Translations under genes and position numbers: made by a program
Assembly (NCBI RefSeq): GCF_027596085.1
Contig: NC_072456.1
Location: 16,630,744 to 16,694,743 of the forward strand
Length of the DNA stretch: 64,000 bases
DNA from: Anoplopoma fimbria
Lineage: Eukaryota; Chordata; Actinopteri; Perciformes; Anoplopomatidae
Reading direction: 5' to 3'
Notes under the pieces: model-generated
Databases searched by the model: none
What the model saw: only the letters and a program-made list of their open reading frames with translations
Told to the model about the DNA's origin: nothing
In this document: positions 1 through 48,620 of the stretch, one piece after another
Position numbering within the stretch: the stretch's first letter is position 1
How the letters are laid out: each line of letters opens with the position of its first letter

Positions 1-330
1 AGCCAAACAGACAGCACATCTCTTGCATCCCAGTCTTAAAAAAAGGTAATACTCAGCAGGTGTACAAAAAAAATGGCTGAAAAAAAGAGATTTAGTGAGG
101 AACAAACTTTACATGTTCCTATGCTGGACCCCATGAGCCTGTGAGAACGTATGTTGTGCATGCACAGGTGTGTTTCTACCCCCACATTCCCACATCTATC
201 AGAGAGCGGAGTCTTTGGTGGTGGGAAGAGGAAATGTCATGCCTGTTTGGGAAAGTTTTATACTTGCCTTGTAGGATTTTGCAAGGCCAGGCAGGTCTGG
301 GTATTCCAAACAGTGTGTAAAGGAGCGAGG

Positions 331-438
<108 letters not shown>

Positions 439-3106
439 AGCGCGCTCTCTCTCCCTTCAGCTGGTGTCACTAAAAGCTGATTCCACTGCAGAGGGAAAGA
501 AAACAGTCCCCTACAAAAAGAACTGAGTATGTGTGTGTTGGTATCTCTTCTATGTGTCTCTATTTGTTTGACTGTTTGTCTACTTGAATGCACCATACAG
601 TATGTATCCTGTTCCTATATCATTGGAATACATGTGCGTTTTCAATGGTAGTAACAGAGGGAAAAGGGTCAGTGAAGGTGTGTGTGTTCTCAAGGCAATA
701 CTTGAGTCACCCAAAGCAAACATACACAGATAGATCAACCACTAAAAGTCTTGCGTCATTCATTTGTCGGCCTTTACAACACGAGTCCCCTATCAGTAGT
801 CAGGAAGTCCATATGAAGACGGGAAACAATAGAGTCTGTGTGCACCTGTAAAGTTTGTAGAGTTTAAATAAATGTAGAAAACTCTTACAGGGTTAATGTT
901 TGATGGGTGTGGCTGTGGCCTCAAACATTCAATTAGATTCCGGATAGCCAAAAATATCTGGTAGCAGGAATAAGACAGCAGGATGAGACTTTTCAGGGCC
1001 AGAGGCCAAAGCATCGCCAACAAAATGCTATACTACATTGCCAGAAATATGGCTAATAATAAAGTCATAAGGTCATGGTATCTGCAAGTTACAAAAACTC
1101 TAATTGAAACACCTTTAAACCCCTAAAAATGTTATGGGAAAATATATTTCAGATAAAAATCAAGTGACTATTAAGAGTTTGAGAAAAATCAATGAAAAGC
1201 CCTTCAGTCTTGACTTAAGTCAAGTTAAGTCAACTCAAGTTTATGTAACAGAAATCATAAAAAGAAAACATAAGAGACAAGGTTACTGTAGCCAATTCCA
1301 ATACAGACAGACTTGAGCGGCCAGTTTTCTAGAATCAAGGGTCATTTTGTTCCATATGACACCGAAGATCTGCCTTGTTTCAAGACTCATTTATATAAAA
1401 TTCTCTAAAAAATAAAATTGCATTGGGGACAAACAAAATTATCAAAATTCACCAGCAAAAATCTGTCTTGTTCTATAAAAAAAATGTCTCGTCAGTCTTG
1501 AAACTGACTGACTGCAAGCATTTAATGGGTTTTAACATTTGTCTGTGTAAGTGAGAGAATGGTGGTGTGTGTGCAGCTTAGACCATGAGGTAAGTGTGTG
1601 TAAGTTCTGTTTGACTGTGTGTGTGTGCCTTTATGGGGACAGGAACTATGATTAGGAGTGAGGGTGTGTGTGTCATACAGAGAGTACATAAAGGGCAGCA
1701 AGCCTTGCATTCTGCTTTGAGAATACTAAATTGCTTAGCAAGCAGCGTTTTGCTGAGTAAGACCAAAGCAGGAGACGACACAACCCTTATTGTACAAGCT
1801 GTAAAAAGGAGCCTTCAGCAAGCAGACAGGTAAAATTAGCGGATATGTAGGGCCCACCCACGAGAAAAGTTTTTCAAAACTTACCAACAGTGCAGAAATA
1901 GTACATGTGCACAGTGTCATTGTTCAAACACCACATTCAGTAAATACCTGAATGCCTTTTAACCAATGTAAATGAGAGAAATTCCTGTATATTTACTGAT
2001 TCTTAATCTATTATGCAAACACATTCACACATAGGAAAGAAATCAGTCTCCCACTGATCCTTGTCAGGAGAAGATTTGTCTTCTGCTTTAACGGCCTCAC
2101 TACAGAGGGTTTATGGATTTAATCCTCTAAAAGGCAGGAACACATTAGGCAAGGAATTCTCGTGTAATGCACTTCCATCAACTACTGTCAGGGGGTGCTA
2201 ACCAGAAACGTGGCTCCATCCTACCCTTTTAAATAAATGCATTTACATATCCATGGAAACACCTGACAACATCTACAGGTCTGGTCATGTCTCTGGTGAC
2301 ACAGGCCAAGACGTGACGAACTGTCGACAACTAGAGGGGTCGTTGGTGGTACCAAAAACAAAGACATTTTCTCCGTAAGTCTCTGGTTACCATTAAGGCC
2401 AGGCTCACACTGAGACCAGAGCCATCCTGGTAGTGACTCATAGAAGCCTCATCCCACCCGAACACACGGCAAATGAGCATGCCAGGCATGGGTCTGTTTA
2501 ATGACCTTTCAAAACACAAGGATTTTCCAAATGATGATTCAGTTTCTTTAAACAACTGTGCTACAATATTTTCCCGAGAAAAATACTCTCCAAATGCTTC
2601 CCCTATTCTATTTAGTTCATAAAACCTTAACACTAATAATTATATCTAACATAACGTCGGATGCGACCAATAAAGGTGGCCAGCAGGCTCTTAGAAAGTG
2701 TGTGTCAATCATTGTAAATGGTGGCTATCTGATTTTGGAATAAGATTTTTTTTCAAGTATGCAGTAACACCTCAGGCTTCTAGAGCATTGTAAATGGCGT
2801 TTTCCCAATTAAAAGGGACTGAAAACCTTTTATCAAGTTCAGAGAGATGCCCTTTGGGAAAAACCCAGAGGGTGTTATTAATATATATGCATTAGTTGCT
2901 GAGTAAGTAATAGTCACCGTATTCTGATGTGTATGTGTGTCAGAAAGAGAGTCTGATGGACACACAGAGACAGAGAGCACGTCTGGACTTGTATTTTAGG
3001 CATGTGGGCACTCTGCTGCGTTAATCAACAGGGATGTGTAAACAGAGAGCCGGGCTGGTGGCTGGAACTGACAGGTAGACAGCTAGCAAACTGCTGCTAC
3101 TGATCT

Positions 3107-3261
<155 letters not shown>

Positions 3262-3660
3262 GAAAAGAAAACATTTGTCTGTATGAGTGATTTCAAGTAT
3301 ATACGTAGATACACATATATGCGTGGTACACATATATGGGGGTGAACATGGTTGGTTTAGACCTAAAAGGACGTGAAGACCATACAAAAAGAAACTTTAA
3401 AACTTTAAGCCAATCCAACACCTCACAAGACGAGTGCATACCAGTTCACACAACCTTTTCACAATGTGGCAGGATAACTGACTATTATATGTAGATTTTT
3501 TAACCAAATGTCTGAGTTAACAGCAAAAGTCAATTCCCCTTAAAAAGAAGTATAAATTGCCAGTTGACATATTCTAACTTTCCTGCACTGTATCAGTTGA
3601 TGCTTCAACTGAAAGAAAGGTGCTTTATCAGACTGGTCAATACCATTTCCTTTAGCACTA

Positions 3661-3674
3661 CTGCCACCTACTGA
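3661..3674 (-). promoter_or_regulatory. CTCF-like motif
   Basis: CTGCCACCTACTGA on the plus strand, TCAGTAGGTGGCAG on the minus strand, matching the CTCF core except for the first base. It lies in the last visible opa1 intron. Confidence 0.35.
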
Positions 3675-3901
3675 CAATTTCAAGATTTCCAATAAAGGGA
3701 ACCATTTACTTAACATATCACAAGTTTAGGTAAGGAAGCAAGTGTATGAGCTGCATTTGGGTCTTGTAGTTTTGGTATTTCAAATCACGATCCTTATAAC
3801 AACCAATGGGACAAGCTGACAGTGACAAACTGCCTCCTAACTCATGGCCTTCATATGTTTGTTTGTCATATCTTTCTGCTGTAAGTATTTGTGCGTCTTA
3901 C

Positions 3902-21778
<17,877 letters not shown>

Positions 21779-21815
21779 GGTGCTGTTATCAACAAATCTC
21801 TTTCAAAGTCACTCT

Positions 21816-21854
21816 TTAAGCGCGGTTCAATTCATCTTTCCATATGGTACACAT
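21816..21854 (-). other. candidate upstream ORF of opa1
   Basis: On the coding strand upstream of the exon 1 ATG there is an ATG with 12 sense codons and a TAA, and within it two much shorter ATG-stop frames (ATGGAAAGATGA and ATGAATTGA). They matter only if transcription starts to the right of 21854, which is not known. Confidence 0.35.
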
Positions 21855-21920
21855 CTGCTTGCCTGTTATGGCAGCTAACTAGCTGGTTAGCGAACAAGGA
21901 CACAGCCGAGACTGACAGTC

Positions 21921-21929
21921 CACTTCCGG
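21921..21929 (-). promoter_or_regulatory. ETS/GABPA-type site in the opa1 promoter
   Basis: CACTTCCGG on the plus strand, CCGGAAGTG on the minus strand, about 145 bp upstream of the opa1 start codon. It is a perfect ETS-family core. GABPA (NRF-2) sites of this form are typical of promoters of nuclear genes for mitochondrial proteins. The match is seen; occupancy is inferred. Confidence 0.6.
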
Positions 21930-24900
21930 TGAACGGTCCTGCTATCAAATAGGAACGGACGGAAAACGCATCGGTGAAATGGTTCCTACGTGTAGGATGT
22001 ACAGGGGTTCACTGACTGCGACAACGCTTTGTTAAATGAGTGGGGAAATCGTAATGCCATCAGTTGATAATACAATAATCATATTTGGCTACTAGACAGT
22101 ACTTGCTTGAATATAAAAATGGATTGAAAATGTTCTCTGTCATTCTGTAACATCAGAATGGTATGAATTGTGAGTAATTCCCTCAACAAAGAAAGTGCAA
22201 CAAACAGATGAAGTTTAGACTAAAGATTAAAATGAGCACTGACAGACAGCTGCCCAGTCACATGACGAAAACATGTATTGTACAGATTTGTCTGCAGTTA
22301 GTTGTGTGACTCTAGCTAAATACTGTACAGTAAGTACTTGTTGCTTAGGCGAGATTTTGCATATCACATATCTGATGGTTGTCAAACTTTCCCTATAGTA
22401 TCACTTTCATATGAATTAAAGGAATTCCAGTTGTTGCAACTGTTTATCTGATTTCTGATGTACACAGGGATTTATGTAAGCCTCATCTGTGTATTTAAGG
22501 GGAGAGTGCCGATACCAATTAATAGGAACTGCACAAGATTGAAGCTTTATGTCCCAGTTCAAGGGCTAGATCCTCCAAAGTGCACATTTCTAGAATGAAT
22601 GCATCAATATAGGCCTGTCACATTTCAAGCTGTCTTCTAAATCATCTGGATTTGGAGGAAAAAACCTGCTTAACTATTGTAGCCCTCAGTATCCATTATG
22701 TGCTGCTCAGTTGTTTACAATTAGGTGAACCTGGTCAACTTCTAGTCTATAAATATCTTGTGATTACATCACAACCTTTAACCAGGTACTGCACTTTACA
22801 CAGGTATTACATTATCTAATATTGTAAACTGGTAAACTCTACAAACACTATAATTTTTAATTTCTGCAACACATAGGCAACTTGGAAGTCTTCCCACCAT
22901 TCTCTACATATAATAAGAAACTTTGCTGTAGCGTCTGCCGGATTATGGTTTTCCCCATTCATGCTCAATGGACACAAATTACTAGCAGGCTTGCAGCACA
23001 CCATTTTGAAAACATTTATTGAAAAGAAAGAAATCAAGATAAATCTGAAACACAATCCTCAGGGAGAAAGAAATGAAAATAAATACAAATTTTTATAAAT
23101 TATAAAGTACAAAAATTGAAAAATTTACATCTCTGCCAATAAAAACAACACAAATACCCCAGATGTGCCTCTTGCTGAGGTGTTGGAGCTGCAAATAAAA
23201 AGCACACCAGAAAAACTGCAACGAAAGAGTTACATACAGATTGAGTGTAATAAAAAGTTTTACCAACATTGTATTTTCATTCAGGATGGGTGTCAACATT
23301 TATTATTTTCTTTATTCATTACAAATCGACACATTTCCCTGAGGAAACGACATCCACATGAGACTTCATACACTCAGTGGCTGACTCAATCTAAATGCCA
23401 TTCAATGGTTTGTTTAAAATACATGATGTGAATAAGAGGCCAATGCTAACTGTCAAAAGTCGGTATATATTGTACCTGTATAAGAGCATAGAGGTTTCAG
23501 CATAAAAGCTATTGTTGTGACATAGCTGTGTTTGAATAAAAGGCAAAACTGTAGCGTAGAAGACAAGCAATAGTAGCATTTACGCTCTGCACGTCATTAC
23601 ATGTATGACTTTTCTGTATCAAAGCACAGTTGTGACAGCTGAGGCAGAATCCTTTTTGCCCTTAGCAGCTATAAAGTCACTTCTACAATAGGCCGCTGAT
23701 ATCGAGCAGCAATGCACATTCTTTTTGCCAATTACAATTCTAATTTTACGTGGATGCAAATGATCTTTTAAAAAAGTTCTAGACAAAGAAAGTAAAATAT
23801 CGAAATGGATGATTGAACCGAAAAGTAACAAGATTGTCAGATGTTGGTCAGATTCTGAATTTGCTAAGAGGATGCGACATACAGTATATATACTACACCA
23901 GTTGAATTCCCTTCTTGTGTCAGGTCCTTGATATTATACAAAGCAGTGAGACAAAAGAAAAGCAAAAGAAAAGCAAAGAAGTCAATCAACTTTAAGAACC
24001 TGTAGGGCAAATGTTTCCACACAGGACTCGGTTCAACTTTCTTCAAACGCTTATGTGGACGTGCTGCATTGTGTTTACCCAAGACAGAACAAATATTGAT
24101 CCAATTGCCCCAATCACATGTTACAATAACTAATTCCAACTGTGAAATAAATGCCCAGGATTCATGCCCAAATTAGGATGTTCCAAGCTAATGCAACTCC
24201 ATAACAGAAGTGAAAGTACAAATAAATATAAGAGACAGTACAAATCAAAAGGTAGACAGACAACTGATTGTAACACAGTACCAAAATAGTAGAAAAAGAC
24301 ACACCAGCCCTTTGATAATCCCCCAAAAAACGTACATTTTTATACTAAATCTTATGACTTTTATGCATACAATAGAAATGTACATCTCATATAAACAGAT
24401 AGAATTCAACATCTAATTTTATTATCACCTTTAAGTCCAATTCTGCAGAGACAAATCAGTTTTGAGTGAACTGAACACAGGCTAAAACTAAACATTTCTT
24501 CTTTTTTCAAATTACCAATTGAGAAGTGATGAAAAGTCTTTGGAAAAAAAATAAAATAACCATTGTATTGCATTGCCAACATTCAGTTTTAGGTTTCTAG
24601 AGATTCTAACAAAAAATACCTGAAAGCAAGTACAAAACAAAAAGATGCCACAGAGTATTCAGAGGCATAGAAACCCATGTGGCCCATGTTTTTGAAAACA
24701 TATCAGAATCTTTTTTCATCTACAGTATTATATATCCTTCCAACGCTGAAAATTTCCCCACAAAATACATTAACAAAATACTATACTTTGCTCATCAAAT
24801 AAACAATGTATCCATGAAAACTATAGTCACATATCACATTTGAGCTTGTCAAAAAACCCCCAGTATGAATCAAAAATGTATGCATTTGCAATATAACAAG

Positions 24901-25377
24901 CATCTCAATAGACAATGGCTTTTCAGGAATTGAGAATCTTTAGACTTATTATAATAGATATATAGGAAATCTGTGGCGATTTTGTTTCTATATTAATACA
25001 ATTTTTTAAAAATAATGGACAAGCTAAATGCAATGTCATGTATCAGACATGATTAAGTGTAAAATACAGCACTGTAACCAGATGTTTGAGAAATATTTTG
25101 CTAAATTTTGTCAGAGAGGAAGAAAAACATTACATTAAGTTTAACATTCTTTTGACATGGTGGCTCATAACCTTCCATAAGCACCCACACTATTTGAAAT
25201 CATTCATATTAACCATACAATTCATGAAAGACAGGCTTCTGGGCAGATTACGCAGTTATACTGACATTGAGAACCAGCTGCATGTGTGTTGGTGTCTTTG
25301 CTTTAAAGTGATACTCCACCCTGAATCTGCCTTTGAGGAACAATCATTCTCTCTGGCTTTAAAGGGGGCTGAAAACT

Positions 25378-25411
25378 TTTTTCTTTTCTTTTCTTATCTT
25401 ATCTTATCTTA
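25378..25411. repeat. TTTTC/TTATC pentanucleotide repeat
   Basis: A TTTTC-type run followed by TTATC repeated three to four times on the plus strand. Confidence 0.8.
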
Positions 25412-26389
25412 CAGCACGGTGGTCAGCTTGAATCCAATCAATTATAATGATTTCCAATGAAACAATTTTCACGGCTTAAAAAAAGTCGCAAAATGCTACT
25501 AAAAACTTATTGTAATCAACCTTGAACTGGATTTTCAGTCAAACTTTTGTTGAGGAAGACAACACACCTTCACAGCCACCTTCAACGTTTACAGCAAGTG
25601 AGTGTTTGATACTTAAAGAATTTAACTTTGGGGAGCATCACTTTCAGGGTCAAATATAGAGCAATAAACATAAAATATAGCCCTTAACTCTCTATGCAGG
25701 TAGCCTATGGTTTATACATGAATACAATTGTATAAGGTTATCAGCATCCCTCATTTGCAGCATGGAAATTTTGAATGTGCAGCAAGCTGATGAGACGCAC
25801 AATGCCTTGCCTTAATTTACTATCACGCTTTTAATCAGTCTTCCATAGGAAGAAATTTAGTTTTGAGAAAATAAATTTAAGTAGTACTGATGGCTTTTGG
25901 GAGCCAATCTGACATGAGTTTGTAAATGTAGAATGCTTTGACTCGTATGGTCTCATGCATGTGACTAACCGTCCACCTTAAATAGACCGTTTCTTGTGCA
26001 GACTATTCTTAATACAGAGATGTTTATGTAAACGTTCCTTAATTCTACAGTAATGCTGTATTTGTAGTAATATGTCTGGTATTGCAGCCATCAAGTCCTC
26101 GGAACGTGACACAGCTGGCTTCATGCAAGTCTTGGGAGGTTTTGAAATGGCCCATGGATGCAAAAACACAAGATTATGATGGACAATATAGTCACACTGG
26201 TGGCCCAGTGTGAAGCTCATTACAATCTATAAAAAACATCTATTGATGGATGAAAAATTGAGACACATTTGCGGTTACATCTTAACCACTAAATGAGGCA
26301 AATGTTTGGCCTGAGGAGAGCAACAGAGGAAAGGCCATGTTGTTTCCTGTCGGACTGGTTAGCATTGTATGGTAATACTTATCATGTAA

Positions 26390-26550
26390 GTGCAGCATAC
26401 TAACAATTTAAATGTTAGCATGCTATGTTAGGATTAATATGAAAGTACAACGGAAGTTGAAGATAATTCAGTCAGTAGTTTCTGAGGTATCCTGAAGTGT
26501 TATTGACAGTTTGGTGGACCGACAGACCAATGGATCTACTACATGCCTAA
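26390..26550. repeat. old interspersed fish repeat fragment
   Basis: It contains ATGTTAGCATGCTATGTTAG and, later, CTGAGGTATCCTGAAG and GTTTGGTGGACCGACAGACC. These words, in this order, are common in teleost interspersed repeats. The family name is uncertain. Confidence 0.4.
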
Positions 26551-28260
26551 AACGTTTAGATGATATTTAGTTTTTTATTTGTCTGTTTTTTTTATTTTCT
26601 ACACATTTATTAAAAACCGTAAAGTTAAACTCTGACAAACTGACAATCACAATGGAGATCCTGCCAGAGGTCCCAGCTTGTGGTTGAGAGAGGATGAGCA
26701 TATCTGTCTCCCTCACTGTTCTATTTAAAGTCCTTTACTTTGTACAAGTAGCTATATTTTGACTATAAGGAAGTAATCAGAGGTTGCATTTTCCTCATGA
26801 CTTGGCCAAAAGTTTAGGTGGTTCATCACTTTGTAGCTTCATTCATCAATCTGATGTATAATGTACTGTATTTTGTGACTTATTTTAAAAACACTTTCCC
26901 TAGACCTAACGTGCCTACTTATAACGTAAGATTTATATAACATTTTAAAAACTTCCTAGGGCTTGAATTAAATGTCCAGGGACAACTGTATGATTTTCAG
27001 AGAGGTCTTTTCACGTTGTGGCAGCAGATTAACAAACACTTTTCATGTGTCCTGTTAACTCTGGAAAAACATGAACATTTTCAGACTTATTGTACAGTTT
27101 CCAAATCTTAAAATTTAGAAATGCCCCATTTCATTTTCTATACTTTTCTATAACTATCGTTGGCTCTCGACAGCCAAGCTGTTTATTTATGCGTTTACCT
27201 GCAAACGGAAATTCTGCCGGAGATGTGCAATTAAACAACAACTTGACTGAAGTTGTTCCAAGATTCCTAATCTTCTACAACTCACAGTGTGCTTAAAAGA
27301 CTATTTGAAAATTGTCTCAAATTAGTATTTTCATTCATTCCTGGGGGTCCATGGTAAGCTTTAAAGCTTTTTCTTTTTGGTTATGATTCAATACTCTCTA
27401 ATGATTGTTTGCCAGGTGGTAACGCTAGCGCATTAAAATTACTCTTTATACATTCACATTAGCTGTACAAGACCACTACATAGCAATCAGAGCCTGCCCC
27501 GCCCACCTGCAACAAGTTGGACATGTGAAACAAGTTACTGTGTGACAAACTGAAAGTGAGGTGTGGGCTGCTGATTTTAAAAAAAAAAAAAAAAAAACTG
27601 TCTAAGATATGATCAGATCATACAATGTTGGTCAATGAGACCTTTTTCTTCCATCCTCTTCCTCAAACAGTCAAAACTCTTTCTCTATCGACCAAATATC
27701 TTACTGGCCGTTTAAGTAAGAGTTATTCGTACTATTTCCTTAGTGACCGTTCTGAAAGGCTCAGACATACGAGGCTATTTTACGCAGGAAAATTGACATC
27801 CAGTACTGTGGTTGATAATTAAATCTGAAGGCGCTGTGAAATTTTTGGATAACACATGTATGTAAGAAGCTAGCTCTGTAGCGGAGTCTGTATTCGGCTC
27901 TCCTTTATACCCCTTTCACACAGACTTATTAAGATATTAAAACTGCACTGGCAGTCAGTCTGAAGATGTCAACAAGCATATTCGACCTGGCATGTCACCT
28001 CACCTCCCAGCCTGGGTTAAATGCTCCTCAGCTTTGGTAAACAGACATTGCAATAAGGAATTGGCATTACAATAAATGTAACTGATGTTTAAATTACATT
28101 TAAAGACAAGCAAGAGAGACCTGAGAGCGCGTGAGTGGTTGAGCCAGAGAGAGCAAGTGAAACTTGACTTTATTTGGTACTCCTGTGTAATCTTAAGGTT
28201 TTTGCAGCGACCTCTCTGTAACTACAGTATTAGACGCAAGTCTGTGTGAACCGTAACGAC

Positions 28261-28278
28261 TTTATTTTCCTATTTATT
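28261..28278 (-). terminator. candidate polyadenylation signals of atp13a3 (proximal)
   Basis: Two AATAAA hexamers on the transcript strand (TTTATT at 28261-28266 and 28273-28278), about 120-140 nt after the stop codon. They would give a short 3' UTR form. Many further hexamers lie downstream, for example at 23015-23020, so which one is used cannot be told from sequence. Confidence 0.35.
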
Positions 28279-28398
28279 ATCCTATAACAATTTAATTTGA
28301 ATAGGTTGAGGGTGCGTTCACTGAACACGCGTCATATGCATACACGTCTCCTGTATCGGAGGGATAGATTAGATAGTGTGAGCTGCTGTGGGGGGGTG

Positions 28399-45479
<17,081 letters not shown>

Positions 45480-47730
45480 GCTGCAGAACAGTTTGCCAAG
45501 CTCCTCCCTTAGTCACTGCAAACACAACAGGCTACATGTCAGCATGAACAGGGTGGAAAAAATATTTCAGCTTCACAAGCGCAAATTAAAACCGGGACTA
45601 GACACCAGAGGGTCACGAAATGCCCACTAGCGAAAGGATGTAAAAAAAATTATTGTGTGGAAAATGCGGTTTGTCACCACACATTTATCACATCTTTGTT
45701 TAGCTTCCTCTGTTATACAATGATCCTAGGGAAAAACCCAGATCATCACTAGTTTTATTTTATGCAGTTAACTCTGCATTCCTGTGGTGGCAAAACCATA
45801 GATAAACTACAAATAACTTCATATTGGAGGTTTATGAGAAGGATTAGTGACCACAACTGTGCAGCCAATTAACATTTAATCTGGTATCAAAATCTAACGG
45901 TACATTGGTGGTGCAAAGGGGTAACTTGGCTGGTACTGGTGACCCTTGAAATCCGATTAGCCAGCCTTGTCACTACCCCAAACACATCACTGGCTATTTG
46001 GCTCAGACTAACACAATTAAATTATCTAAAATGACAGAAAAAAAACAAGTGTAAAATTGCCGCAGAGTGTGACGGGTGATTTTTGTTCCCATTTTTCTAT
46101 GAAATGTCTGTCTGAGCATACTGCAAAGTGCTTATTTCAATATACAAATTAATTAAAACATCTTAAAACAGGTTCCCCTCATTCACGCATTATTTCAACA
46201 TCAATAGACTTATTTTGAAAATAACCAAATTGACTTAATACTTTAATTACATAATTGATTTTGGAGAAGGCAAACATGAATAAGATCAATTTTTATAGTG
46301 TTTGAGCCGACATAGTGGATAAATTATAATGGATGAACAAGTGATTTATTAACTGGCTCCTTTGGGTACTTTGGGAATAATGAGGCAGGTTAGTGGCGTG
46401 TAAACGGGGTATAAGGATAGTGTGGTGTCATGCCTAGGCAATCGATGTCAAAGTCAGACATATTATGTGTAAGATTGTACTAATGATTCCTAAGTTATAT
46501 GGTCGGCTCATCAATAAAATGTTATCGAAATCATAATTTTCAAACCAGAGCAGGTGCACTCTCTCTCTCTTTTCCTTCAATACCGACACTACTGATTTAC
46601 ACATCACATGCCTTTGGATTTTTTGTTACAATAACAGCACACTGACTTGAATGAAGAATTGGGTGAGCAGAGATCAAATGAAGTTGAAATGTTTTTTTTC
46701 TGAACTCTAACCTAGATAACTCTAACTGTCTGTGAGGAAAGAGATTTAACAAAATAAGATATTAACATCTGAGGCACAAATTGCAGGCAAGCAATGGGAG
46801 GTCAGTAGCTCATTTGAGGACGTTGGACACGCACAAACTAGCAAGAATTCACAGCACTTCCAAGACAGCTGCTTTACCTCAGGTTACCTATCTCTTAAGG
46901 GTGTCATCACACCCACACACAGACCAACTGAGTAATCTGTGCATGTTACCCAATATCAAGCTTGACCCTACTCCTTCCTCTCAGTCGTCTCAGAGGACCA
47001 GACAGCTGCCAAGGAGGGCACACTTTGAGCGAGTGTAACACATCAGGGTGAATTCTGCATTGATATTGACAGAGAGGGGCGTCTAGGTCAAAAGAAGAAG
47101 AGGGATCTTTAAATACCAGTTGGTCTGCAGACAATCTGTGTTTGTGGCTTAAAGCAGCTCCAGCAGGCTAGTTTGCAAATCTGTTGCGCAGGTATTTTAT
47201 TGAGTCACAAAGAGAAACAGTAAAGCTGAATGCGTGTGGAGTGAAACTGATAAAGTAGCACGAGAGGTTAGAGAGGTTAGAGAGGTTAATAAGGCTACCG
47301 GCTTCAAGGTCAGAAGTTGGTCATTATCAAGGTACCCTGTGGATTTCACTAGGGCTTCTGGGGGAACTGGTGACGTCCCATGCAGAGCTCTACAGTGCAA
47401 GCATTTTGCTCGCATATCCCAGTGAGAATTAGGATATGCAAATGTCAAACATTATTTTGGTGCACCATGGGGAATGACTCAGTTCTGACTCGGGATGCCC
47501 CCGGGACACCGGTTCTGAATTGGAGCCAGTTCCCAACAAGTTTTCAGGGTAATTTTAAGGTTGATTCATTTATCAGTACTTGAAGAAGTGAGTGAGATTA
47601 GCAGAGCGGAAAATATGATTTTGGTGTAATTTGTGGTTGCACATGCAATCTCTTCTCTTTGTTTATCTCTCAACTAAGGCCCGCCCCACACACCCACACA
47701 ACTGTGCTTTTAACTGTAAGTGCAATACAA

Positions 47731-47800
47731 CTACACAGATAATCTACCATGTGTTCATAACTTGTGTGTGTGTGCATTTGTCCATGCGTGTCCGGATTCC
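47731..47800 (-). repeat. 70-bp inverted repeat, copy B
   Basis: Reverse-complement partner of 44598-44667, lying in the leader intron. The two copies bracket atp13a3 coding exons 1 and 2 over 3.2 kb. Confidence 0.9.
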
Positions 47801-48216
47801 CGACAGAGGATGAATGGGTGAGAGTTTTTAAATTATTTTCAAACTTCATTCAGTGTGTATAGTCAGGAATACGATTCAGCCCGTTTCCAGGGAGATATTA
47901 TTTAGTTTAAATGGTTGCCTTGCTCTTTTTTATGTATATATAAGAATTTAAAATAGTTTAAATAAATTTACTAGTGATAATGATAATTTGCAAAGCGTTC
48001 AGATGTTAAACTTCATCCATTCATTTGACTATCAGCTGATAAAATTTATCCAAATCAAAAAATGGAATATGTAAACAAAAAAGGCACATCCTCTTGCCTA
48101 TTTCCTTTAAACTTTTTCTGCTTGTATCCAAACTTCCAACTGATAAAATTTTCCTCTCTGTCTGCTAGAATGCAATGCCTTTACAGGTAAGCGTCTGTGG
48201 GGTCAAAGTTGACTTT

Positions 48217-48620
48217 GGTTACATTACAGTCATTTAGCAGACGCTTTTATCCAAAGCGACTTACAATAAGTGTATTCAACATAGGTATTAAAGAGAACTA
48301 CTAGTCACCAGAAGTCATAAGTGCATCTCCTTTCTTAAACAAGCATCTAAGAGCACAAACCAGAGCAAAAGTACAGTGCAGAAACTAACTAATACGAATA
48401 CAATAAGTGCAACAATCTAATACGAATACAATAAGTGCAACAAATTAATATGAATACAATAAGTGCTGAGTGGACTCTGCTGTCCTGACGTCAGTGGGGA
48501 GTTCATTCCACCACTGTGGGGCCAGGACAGAAAGAAGCTGTGACCGGGTGGATCGGCCGCAGGGACCTCTGAGCTAATCCTATAACCACATAAAGTGCCA
48601 TAAACAGGGAGAGTTAAAAC
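48217..48620. mobile_element. fish SINE-like interspersed element with internal tandem repeats
   Basis: Starts with ATTACAGTCATTTAGCAGAC followed by GCTTTTATCCAAAGCGACTT, one of the most frequent words of teleost interspersed repeats. Then comes a 28-bp tandem array, then GGAGTTCATTCCACCACTGT and GGGTGGATCGGCCGCAGGGA, another common word of the same repeat class. I cannot assign an exact family. No coding capacity. Confidence 0.6.
48390..48466. repeat. 28-bp tandem repeat, 2.75 copies
   Basis: Unit TAATACGAATACAATAAGTG plus CAACAATC, repeated at 48390, 48418 and (partial) 48446 with few changes. Confidence 0.85.

Larger units (their letters stand above)
21960..28398 (-). other. opa1-atp13a3 intergenic interval / probable atp13a3 3' UTR
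   Basis: About 6.4 kb with no recognisable exon on either strand. The part from about 23,000 to 28,398 lies directly downstream of the atp13a3 stop. It is AT-rich with many TTTATT (AATAAA on the transcript strand) and could be a long 3' UTR. A pentanucleotide run occurs at 25378-25411, and an old fish repeat fragment at about 26390-26550. Confidence 0.45.

Noticed and set aside
2041..2110. Minus-strand open stretch SEAVKAEDKSSPDKDQWETD as the missing opa1 last exon
   Set aside because: It does not match the conserved OPA1 tail, lacks a suitable acceptor at the needed phase, and ends in no nearby stop with the expected peptide.
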